Source of the DNA: Muribaculum sp.
GTDB taxonomy: Bacteria; Bacillota; Clostridia; Lachnospirales; Lachnospiraceae
Direction: 5' to 3'
Assembly: GCA_023663505.1 (NCBI GenBank)
Contig: JAMPHH010000002.1
Location: 62,001-126,000, forward strand
DNA length: 64,000 bases
Below the pieces are notes generated by a model, which ran no database searches, was not told the DNA's origin, and was given only the letters and a program-made list of their open reading frames with translations. Every line of letters begins with the position of its first letter. Position 1 is the first letter of the stretch. Below are positions 1-7,200 of this stretch, piece after piece. Made by a program: the position numbers and the translations under genes.

Positions 1-276
1 AGCGAGCAGGTGTTGGACGCTGATATCGTGCTGATCGCGGCGGGCTTTCTGGGAACCCAGAGCTATATCGCAGAGGCATTTGGCGTGGAGCTGAACGAGC
101 GGACGAATGTGAAGACAGATGCCGGGAGGTATCAGACCAGTGTGGACAATGTGTTTGTGACAGGGGATATGCACAGGGGACAATCGCTGGTGGTGTGGGC
201 GATACGTGAGGGCAGAGAGGCGGCGAGAGCCGTGGACGAGAGCCTGATGGGGTATTCTAATCTGGCGGTACAGTGA
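1..276 (+). CDS. gltD: Glutamate synthase small subunit, C-terminal end (partial)
   Basis: Only the last 91 codons lie in the window; the frame is open to base 1, so the gene begins upstream. The visible part is the C-terminal FAD/NAD(P)-binding end of the GltD-type pyridine nucleotide-disulfide oxidoreductase fold. It has a hydrophobic strand followed by AAGFLG, then NVFVTGDMHRGQSLVVWAI, the usual flavin-contacting GD motif and closing helix of GltD. In the family this subunit takes electrons from NADPH and passes them through FAD and Fe-S clusters to the large subunit GltB, for glutamate formation from glutamine and 2-oxoglutarate in the cytoplasm. A strong terminator follows 5 bases after the stop, so this is the last gene of its transcript. 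Related reductases such as the PreT-like subunit share this end, so the exact partner is inferred. Confidence 0.8.
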   Translation, partial: SEQVLDADIVLIAAGFLGTQSYIAEAFGVELNERTNVKTDAGRYQTSVDNVFVTGDMHRGQSLVVWAIREGREAARAVDESLMGYSNLAVQ

Positions 277-280
277 GGGA

Positions 281-323
281 GACCGCCCGCCGGACCTGTT
301 GTGGGGTCTGGCGGGCGGTTTTG
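281..323 (+). terminator. Intrinsic terminator after gltD
   Basis: A GC-rich stem pairs ACCGCCCGCC (282-291) with GGCGGGCGGT (310-319), extended inward by GGACC/GGGTC-like pairing, and is followed by a short T run. Confidence 0.85.
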
Positions 324-343
324 CTGACGGGTTCCGGTTGGGG

Positions 344-575
344 GCGGCGGTAGAGGACTGGGAGTAGTTTCGCGGGCGGGCTGCGGTTGGGTGTTTTCTA
401 ATAGTGCGGGTGAGAATATTGCAATTTGCGGGTCGGCTTTAAGGTGCATCCATGCACCGTAAAGCCTGAAATGTGCATCCGTGCACATTTCACCCTAGTT
501 TTGGGGCGCACTATAAGAAAACGCTCCAACCTCTGCCGAAGCCCGCGAAACTCCTCCCAGTCCTCTCCCGCCTTG
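344..575 (+). repeat. Long covarying palindromic repeat, copy 1
   Basis: About 232 bp. The outer arms, about 65 bp each, are near-perfect inverted repeats: GAGGACTGGGAG on the left matches CTCCCAGTCCTC on the right, and TCTAATAGTGCG matches CGCACTATAAGA. Between the arms sit two small palindromes, one around GGTGCATCCATGCACC and one around GTGCATCCGTGCAC. Copies lie at 26878-27111 (same orientation) and 56691-56921 (opposite orientation). Where copies differ, both arms differ together. It lies just after the gltD terminator and codes for nothing convincing; a longer open frame starting at base 426 crosses it but has no ribosome binding site. Confidence 0.85.
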
Positions 576-696
576 GTATCGGGGCGAAGCGGGTATACAG
601 GGCTTGTGGGTTATTCTATGGTGGAACTGTTATTGTTTAGGATATTGACTTATGAAACTAATTTTGCGAAAAGAGAAATAAATTTCCGGAAATGTA

Positions 697-702
697 TTGA
701 CA
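697..702 (+). promoter_or_regulatory. Orphan -35 box left by a deletion
   Basis: TTGACA here is aligned with the -35 of the intact rpn-like gene at 2504-2509. The -10 and about 88 bases found in the intact copy are missing, as if lost between two copies of ATTGACAGA. Confidence 0.5.
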
Positions 703-734
703 GAAAAATAAAGGTGACGGAGGGGCGGGGAGGT

Positions 735-1493
735 ATGTCCAAACGGGAATACGAGCAACAGATTCGGGAGATTGAAAACACCAAAAGACACAAGCTTAGT
801 CCCAAAAAGAAAAACATCAGCCGCCAAGAGACACGATTTGGGCAAGAGGACAGACTATGCCCGGTGTACACAATCTGTCTCTACCACGGCACAAAGCCTT
901 GGAACGGACCCAAGTGTCTCGGGGATATGATGAAATTCGGGACTAACAAAAGGTTACAAGAGGAATTATTTCACGATTACCGAATGAGCTTGGTGTGCGT
1001 GGAAGATTTAAAGGAGCTGTCCGATTTTCAAACTGATTTGCGCCTACTGCTTGCCGCCCTCGGCACCCGCGGGGATAAGGAAGCAATGAAAGCACTATAC
1101 CAAAAAGAGGACTTCACGAGCATATCCGCGGAGACAGCGCGAACGATAGCAATCATGACGGACAATACACAGATAATGAAAAAACCGGACGAACAGGGAG
1201 CGGAAGGAGATGTTAATATGTGTCAGGCATGGGACGAGATTCAGCAGGAGTGGAAGGAAGCAACAATCAAGGCGAAAGAGGATGGAAGGGAAGAAGGTAG
1301 AGCAGAAGGCAGAGCAGAGGGTAAAACAGAAGGCATGGCGGAGGCAAGAAAAGAAGGTATCCGAATCTTCATCTTAGACAATATAGAGGAGGGCAAGTCG
1401 GGAGAGACGATCGTTGAGAAGCTTTGCAGGCGATTCGCACTGGACGCGGGATCTGCCAAGGAGTATTACAATACATATGGTGCGAATGCGTAA
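735..1493 (+). pseudogene. Rpn-family nuclease/putative transposase, N-terminally truncated copy
   Basis: This open frame is a close paralogue of the intact gene at 2656-3786 but lacks the first about 95 residues, which carry the PD-(D/E)XK nuclease core (D60, E77-x-Q79 in the intact copy). It starts at MSKREYEQQIREIEN and retains the helical middle and the C-terminal run of EGR/AEG repeats, here shorter than in the intact copy. Only one base separates the GGAGG from this ATG, so translation is probably poor, and the promoter has lost its -10. The family (recombination-promoting nuclease, formerly transposase_31) comprises DNA endonucleases linked to RecA-independent recombination in E. coli. 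I read this copy as a decayed duplicate. Just downstream (about 1523-1580) is a second fragment resembling the 3' end of the gene. Confidence 0.7.
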
Positions 1494-1621
1494 TGTATGG
1501 CGATGTGGGGGTAGCTTAAGCATATTACAATACATATGACGCGAGAGCATGAATTTAAAATAACACATGTTTTAATAACGCACGTTGCGGAGAAATGCCT
1601 TATTGTCATCACTAAAAATTG

Positions 1622-1649
1622 TTGACTTTTGGGAAATGTGTGCTATCAT
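1622..1649 (+). promoter_or_regulatory. Promoter of the candidate toxIN locus
   Basis: TTGACT (1622-1627), a 16-base spacer and TATCAT (1644-1649). Transcription would begin near 1656, just before the structured RNA upstream of toxN. Confidence 0.6.
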
Positions 1650-1655
1650 ATTTTT

Positions 1656-1753
1656 AAGGTGAGTCCTACCTTTAAGTGGAAGTTGTAAAAGCGATGGAAT
1701 CGCTGATGGTGGTTCCACATTATGGCTATGTCGTATGGCATAGCCATATTTAT
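1656..1753 (+). ncRNA. Candidate ToxI-type antitoxin RNA with terminator
   Basis: The leader between the promoter and toxN folds into several hairpins: AAGGT/ACCTT near 1656-1672, GTGGAA (1675-1680) with TTCCAC (1713-1718) enclosing AGCGAT/ATCGCT, and a terminator-like hairpin TATGGCTATG (1721-1730) with CATAGCCATA (1739-1748) followed by a T-rich tract. In type III toxin-antitoxin loci the antitoxin RNA sits exactly here, ahead of a leaky terminator that sets the RNA-to-toxin ratio. Known ToxI RNAs are tandem repeats; here I see at most two loose copies of GGTGRKTCC, 50 bases apart (1658 and 1708). The antitoxin role is inferred from position. Confidence 0.5.
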
Positions 1754-1790
1754 ATCATTATTAAAAAATTCAAAAACTGATGAGGTACAA

Positions 1791-2318
1791 ATGAAGCAGG
1801 AAAGATTAAATCTATATCTGATTGATATGAAATACATACGAAATCTGCATAATGCAGACGATAAAGTATCTTCGGTGTCGCCGCAGATAGGTAAACAGCA
1901 TCGTATCTATGTAGGAATTATTATTTTGTGTAATAACAGGAAATACCTCATTCCGCTTTCTCATGCGGTTGCCAAGCATACGAAAATGAAGCCACGGGCT
2001 GACTTTGATAAGATTTTTGATAAAAAAGGAAAATTGATTGCTGTTCTTAACTATAATCTTATGATTCCGGTTGAGGATGCACAAATATACAAAGTTGATT
2101 TAAAACCTGATCCAAAAGACTCTGCAAGTGAGTATCATTATAAACAATTGTGTATAGATGAATTGGAGTGGTGCAGAAAGAATCAGGAAATAATTGTAAA
2201 TAAGGCTAACTGCTTATATGATTTATGCCAGAGTGAGTCCGGGTATAAAGGGAAAACAAGATGCCTTGATTTTGCAAAATTGGAACGAGTATGCGATAAG
2301 TATAATTCCAAATTCTGA
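1791..2318 (+). CDS. toxN: ToxN/AbiQ-family endoribonuclease toxin (type III TA)
   Basis: The product (175 aa) has the length and pattern of ToxN/AbiQ toxins: an N-terminal LYLIDMKYIRNLH, a charged loop ending KVSS, the strand RIYVGIIILCNNRKYLIPLSH, a central KIFDKKGKLIAVLNYNLMIPV and a C-terminal HYKQLCIDELEWCRKN helix. Family members are kinetoplastid-like RNases that cut mRNA and their own antitoxin RNA, and act in phage defence and plasmid stability. The ATG at 1791 has GAGG five bases upstream; an in-frame start at 1722 would lie inside the terminator hairpin and is rejected. The gene is AT-rich compared with its surroundings, and lies between two Rpn-family gene copies, which suggests horizontal gain. 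Confidence in the family is good; activity is not shown. Confidence 0.8.
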   Translation: MKQERLNLYLIDMKYIRNLHNADDKVSSVSPQIGKQHRIYVGIIILCNNRKYLIPLSHAVAKHTKMKPRADFDKIFDKKGKLIAVLNYNLMIPVEDAQIYKVDLKPDPKDSASEYHYKQLCIDELEWCRKNQEIIVNKANCLYDLCQSESGYKGKTRCLDFAKLERVCDKYNSKF

Positions 2319-2371
2319 TAACGTTAAAAATGTCCCCGCCTGCCTTATAATAAGGCACAGCAGGGATTGTT

Positions 2372-2420
2372 GAGAATCCCGCCGCCCAATGGAATGGGTG
2401 TGCGTTGAATGACATGTTTG
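2372..2420 (+). repeat. Short repeat linked to rpn-like genes, copy 1
   Basis: GAGAATCCCGCCGCCCAATG and the following ATGGGTGTGCGTT-ATGACATGTTT recur almost unchanged at 3792-3840, immediately after the intact rpn-like gene. The core CCCA/TGGG can form a small hairpin. Its presence before the rpn promoter suggests that a further rpn 3' end once lay here. Confidence 0.7.
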
Positions 2421-2503
2421 ACTGATTTTGGTTGGGTTCAGTCCTCTCTCGTCTCGGCATCACTGTAATTGTGAGAAAAGAGAAATAAATTTCCGGAAAT
2501 GTA

Positions 2504-2532
2504 TTGACAGATAAAAAGAGATGGAATATAAT
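2504..2532 (+). promoter_or_regulatory. Consensus promoter of the rpn-like gene
   Basis: TTGACA (2504-2509), 17-base spacer, TATAAT (2527-2532): a full sigma-A consensus, about 120 bases upstream of the start codon. Confidence 0.75.
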
Positions 2533-2655
2533 ACAGATATCTTAAAATTCAAGTATTTTTCTATGGCGATTCCGCCGTTCTTCCACTTGGATTGACAGAA
2601 AAATAAAAGTGACGGAGGGGCGGATTGGCAGACGCTCCCCGCGGGGAGGTTATTT

Positions 2656-3786
2656 ATGGGAAAATATGATGATGCTATGTACAGCTATCTCTCGGACAAC
2701 GGGAGGTTCGCGGATTTGTTTAACGGTGCAATATTTGACGGTGAGGAGGTACTGCGGGCTGACGCGCTTGAGGAAGGAGCGGGAAGGTATGTGCAGACAG
2801 GGACGGCTCGGGGACAAAGGAGTTTATACCGCGATATTAAAAAGTACCTCAAGGAAGGCGGAAGCTTCTCCGTGGTGGCGATAGAAAACCAGAGTGATAT
2901 TGATTTTACAATGCCTTGGCGTGTCATGATGTATGACAGCTTAGAGTATGAACAGCAGATTCGGGAGATTGAAAACGACAAGCGACATTCGCTTGGTCAG
3001 AAAAAGCAAAACATTAGCCGCCAAGAGACAAGGTTTGGACAGGAGGACAGACTGCACCCCACATACACGATCTGTCTCTATCATGGTACGAAACATTGGA
3101 ACGGTCCCAAAAGTCTTGGAGACATGATGAAATTTGGGACAAACAAGAAGCTGCGGGAGAAATTGTTTCACGATTACGGGCTAAGCTTGGTGTGCGTAGA
3201 AGACCTAAAGGAACTGTCCATGTTCCGAACAGACCTGCGCCTGCTGCTCGCCGCCCTCGGCACCCGCGGGGACAAGGAAGCTATGAAGGCGCTATACCAA
3301 AAAGAGGACTTCACGAGCATATCTGCGGAGACAGCGAAAACAATAGCAATCATGACGGATAACACACAGATACTGAAAAAACTGGACGAACAGGGAGAGG
3401 AAGGAGAAGTCAATATGTGTCAGGCATGGGACGAGATTCAGCAGGAATGGAAGGATGCGACGATTAAGGCGAAAGCAGAAGGCAGAGAAGAAGGCAGGGC
3501 AGAGGGCAGACAAGAAGGCAAGGCGGAAGGCAGAGAAGAAGGTAGAGCGGAAGGCAGAGAAGAAGGCAGAGCAGAAGGTAGAGCAGAAGGCAGAGCAGAA
3601 GGCAGAGAAGAAGGTAGAGCGGAAGGCAGAGCAGAAGGTAAGAAAGAAGGTATCCGAATCTTCATCCTCGACAATATAGAGGAGGGCAAGTCGGGGGAGA
3701 CGATCGTGGAAAAGCTTTGCAGGCGATTCGCACTGGACGCGGGCTCCGCCCGGGCGTATTACAATACCTATGGCGCGAATGTGTAG
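2656..3786 (+). CDS. Rpn-family recombination-promoting nuclease/putative transposase
   Basis: The product has 376 aa. The first about 100 residues form the PD-(D/E)XK nuclease domain: NGAIFDGEEVL, then D60 in YRDIKKY, then the strand FSVVAIENQSDID with E77-x-Q79, the usual Rpn variant of the catalytic ExK. A helical middle follows (about 100-270). Residues about 272-335 are a tandem run of four-residue units (AEGR, EEGR, AEGK) from a 12-nt DNA repeat. The end (about 340-376) is a conserved tail also present in the truncated copy at 735-1493. GGGGAGG lies six bases before the ATG. In this family the protein is thought to nick or cut DNA and promote recombination; whether it moves itself is unproven. 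The same short repeat lies on both sides (2372 and 3792), so the gene may have arrived with its flanks. Confidence 0.8.
   Translation: MGKYDDAMYSYLSDNGRFADLFNGAIFDGEEVLRADALEEGAGRYVQTGTARGQRSLYRDIKKYLKEGGSFSVVAIENQSDIDFTMPWRVMMYDSLEYEQQIREIENDKRHSLGQKKQNISRQETRFGQEDRLHPTYTICLYHGTKHWNGPKSLGDMMKFGTNKKLREKLFHDYGLSLVCVEDLKELSMFRTDLRLLLAALGTRGDKEAMKALYQKEDFTSISAETAKTIAIMTDNTQILKKLDEQGEEGEVNMCQAWDEIQQEWKDATIKAKAEGREEGRAEGRQEGKAEGREEGRAEGREEGRAEGRAEGRAEGREEGRAEGRAEGKKEGIRIFILDNIEEGKSGETIVEKLCRRFALDAGSARAYYNTYGANV
3466..3651 (+). repeat. 12-nt tandem repeat inside the rpn-like gene
   Basis: About 15 imperfect units of the type GCAGAAGGCAGA / GAAGAAGGTAGA encode EGR-type tetrapeptides. The truncated copy has far fewer units (1277-1354), so the array seems to vary in length without changing frame. 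Confidence 0.85.
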
Positions 3787-3791
3787 GATAT

Positions 3792-3840
3792 GAGAATCCC
3801 GCCGCCCAATGGAATGGGTGTGCGTTAAAATGACATGTTT
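3792..3840 (+). repeat. Short repeat linked to rpn-like genes, copy 2
   Basis: Near-identical to 2372-2420; starts five bases after the stop codon of the intact rpn-like gene. Confidence 0.7.
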
Positions 3841-3935
3841 TGTGTAGTATGACGAAAGAACGGCAGGGCAAGCGGACGTCGGGCACGGGAGATTGGTCAA
3901 ATTGCCCATTTTACAAAAAGCATTGCGTTTATTTG

Positions 3936-3965
3936 TTGCCAAAACGCACAAAAGTGTGATATAGT
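3936..3965 (+). promoter_or_regulatory. Promoter of the pectate lyase gene
   Basis: TTGCCA (3936-3941), 18-base spacer, TATAGT (3960-3965). It implies an untranslated leader of about 230 bases before the start at 4202. Confidence 0.55.
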
Positions 3966-3990
3966 GACAGTAGGATTTTTTGGTTTTTGG

Positions 3991-4100
3991 TAGGTACTCT
4001 GCGGCGGATGTGCGGGGTACGGAAGCCTCGTGGCATTCGTCAAAATAGTCAAAGCGATTGCGTCTACATATCGGCATGGCTATTCAGTTCGCTGTTCGCG
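3991..4100 (+). repeat. Decayed relative of the marR-leader hairpin element
   Basis: The order of sequence blocks matches the element at 51787-51946: a hairpin ending GCGGGGTAC (4012-4020), then CCTCGTGGCATTCGTCAAA (compare CCTCGCGGCATTCGCCAAA), then CATGGCTATTC and TTCGCGGGAGCAAA (compare CATGGCCGTTT and CCCGCGGGAATAAA). The long pairings are mostly lost. It lies in the leader of the pectate lyase. Confidence 0.5.
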
Positions 4101-4201
4101 GGAGCAAAGCACAGGGAGGTGACATTTGGCAGGGAATTAAAGTAACTCGGAAACACAGGCATAAGATCACGCGCGGAAAACAGCGCAGAAATGAGGGAAA
4201 T

Positions 4202-7200
4202 ATGGGGAAAAGAATTAAAATAGCCATTGCCCGCATGATGGCGGTTTTGATGGTCATGACATTGATACCGCTTGACATGTTGGCTCCGGCGAGAGTGGCA
4301 AAGGCAGGAACACCAGAGAAAAAGGAACATGATTTTTCCGATGGAATCGTGAGTGATAGCACTTTTACAATTAATGGAAGTGCTGCAAGTTCAAGTAAAC
4401 TTATTAAAAATGTTTCATATGACGGGAAATCTTATACAGGTGCGTTAAAAATGGAAAGTTCAACAACCGTCAGTTTCACAACAAAAACAAGTGAAGCAAA
4501 ACTTGAAATGTTGATTTATATTCCGTCTAATGGGAAAATTGATGTCGATGGAACTGTAATAAGTGACTTTAGTAAGTATGAAAACCTTCCTACAACTGAT
4601 GAATTTACTTGCGCGACCGTATATTGGATAGAATTGCCGTTGGGAAAAGGTATTGATGGGGAGGCTACAGATGACACGGGTTATTCCCACCTTGTTAAAA
4701 GAAAAAGTGGTGAGTCACAGCTTTTTTATATTGCGGTCACGGAAGGCCCTGTCAAGGAAACTGTCAAAGCTCCAACAGCTGACTTAACTGACCAAGAAGT
4801 AATACAAGGGACGGAGCTTGCATTGAAGTGTGCTACAGATGGAGCTTCTATTTACTACACGTTGGATGGAAGCGTGCCTACAGATGCAAGCACTCTTTAT
4901 GAGAAGCCAATTCTTCTTGACACGCTTGGAGATATTACCATTAAGGCAATTGCCATCAAGGGAACAGGGGATGATGCAATTCTCAGTAGTGTTGCAACAT
5001 TCACCTACACGGTTATCAAGGAGACAATCCTTGCACCCACAGCGGATCCCGCTGATGGTGCTAAGGTAGAGAAGACTCAAAAAATTACTTTGAAACCGAA
5101 AACAGAAGGCGCAACCATATATTATACTACTGATGGAACGACACCGACCAAGGATAGCACAGAATATACAGAGCCTTTCTCTGTTGGTTCCGAGGAGGGT
5201 TTAAAGACTTTTACTGTCAAAGCAATTGCAATTAAGGGAGAGAATTCTAGCGATGTTGCAACTTTTACATACACCATAACCGGGGCTAAGCTTGCGACTC
5301 CCACGGCTACTCCTGATGCGGGATCCGTGGTAAAGGGAACAAAGGTTAGCTTAGCGTGTGCTGACAGCGGTCTAGGGGGGGTAACGCTTTACTACACTGT
5401 TGATGGTTCAGAGCCTGATTCCACCGATTCCACCAAGACAGAGTATACAGCCCCCATTTCGATTACAAAGGATACAACTATCAAGGTGATTGCAGTATCG
5501 GAAAATAATGCGGACAGCGATATTGCAACGTTTGAGTATACGATCAAGAAGCCCACTCTTAAGCCTGCGACGGATTCAGTTTCAAGCTCTATCGTGAGCG
5601 GTGTGGATTTGAAGGGAGATATCACCTTCACGAATGGCACAGAGGAGATATTTAACATTGAGGTCAAGGCGGAGAAGGTTACAACTCCATCTGACGACGT
5701 TAAGGCTGCGGCAGAGAACTTGAAAGAAAATGGCGGAGAGATTATTTATTATGACATCACTCTTGTCAATAAAGACAATCCGAGCGATACAGTTAAGGTT
5801 GTGAAGGGTGAGACCGGTGCGGATGGAATTGCGCCTGCGATTTCCATTACTATGCCTTACACCATTGCCACATCATCTGATGTGGGCAGTCTCAACAATA
5901 TTATCGTGCTTCACGGGACGGAGCAGATAGAGGTCAAAAATGGAAATACCGGATTCACATTCACTGCTGACAGCTTTAGCCCCTATACGGTAATCGTGAA
6001 TCCTAAGGCAGACGGGGCGGAGCTCGTGAATATCTACGAGTATGCGGGTTACGAGGAAGGCGCATACGCAGAGTGGAAGCCTGTTGAAGGCGCTGACGGC
6101 TACATGGCGTATGTGGCTCCTGCAAATGGCAAATGGACAAGGATTGACAATGAACTGATTCGCCAGTATGCGGACTATTGGCGCGTGGATACAGTCGGCT
6201 TGGCGAAGGGCAATTATTTTATCAAGATTGATGCCGTGACGCTTAGTGATGACAAGAACACAGCAACAGTCATTGCGTCCAATACTACTGAGGTTTTGAA
6301 GGTGACGAATTATGACCGTTCAGGATTTGCCTTCTCGGAAGCTTCAACACATAAAACGGGTTCAGGCGCATATAATGATGATGGCACTTTGAAGGACGGG
6401 GCGAAAGTCCTCTATGTCACTAATGAGAATTTCATGAATGTTTCTGTGACGGTGAAAGACAAAAATAATAAAGATGTAACATTTACCGGAGTCCCTGCGA
6501 TAGTGGATTCCAGTGGAGTGGCTAAAACATCTCCGAATACACCCATAGATATACGAATTATTGGGACAATTGACACAGATGGATTCCCGAAAAGTTCGTG
6601 GACGTCGAGTAGCGAGGGGCTGCAAATCAAAGGTTCAAATGCGTATACTAATAAGCTCTTGACCATTGAGGGTATCGGCGAGGACGCCACAATCAATGGC
6701 TTTGGTTTCCTGATTCGCAATGGTGGTAATGTAGAGCTTAGGAATTTTGCCGTGATGAACTTCAATGATGACGGTATTTCGCTTGATACCGCTAACTGTA
6801 ATATTTGGGTTCATGATTTGGATATTTATTACGGGAACCCGGGCGAAGATGCCGATCAGGCAAAGGGTGACGGATCGATAGATATCAAGGGTGATAGTAA
6901 GTATTGTACTTTTTCCTATAACCATTTTTGGGATTCCGGCAAATGTTCCTTGTGCGGAATGAAGAGTGAGACAGGACCCAACTATATTACTTATCATCAC
7001 AATTGGTTTGATCATTCTGATTCCAGACATCCGCGAATCAGGACTATGAGTGTCCATGTGTACAACAATTACTTTGATGGAAACTCTAAGTATGGTGTTG
7101 GCGTGACAACGGGAGGTTCTGCATTCGTAGAGGGTAATTATTTTAGAAATTGTGCAAACCCGATGCTGATCTCCAAGCAGGGTACAGATGCTAAGGGTGC

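Noticed and set aside
426..734. N-terminal extension of the truncated rpn-like gene
   Set aside because: It would translate the palindromic repeat and the old promoter region; no homology to the intact paralogue's N-terminus.
3292..4077. Minus-strand frame with FCSAFRSTF repeats
   Set aside because: Antisense of the EGR repeat of the rpn-like gene.
3966..4201. c-di-GMP riboswitch ahead of the pectate lyase
   Set aside because: The typical GGCAAACC and GACGCAAAGCC elements are absent; the sequence instead resembles the marR-leader element.
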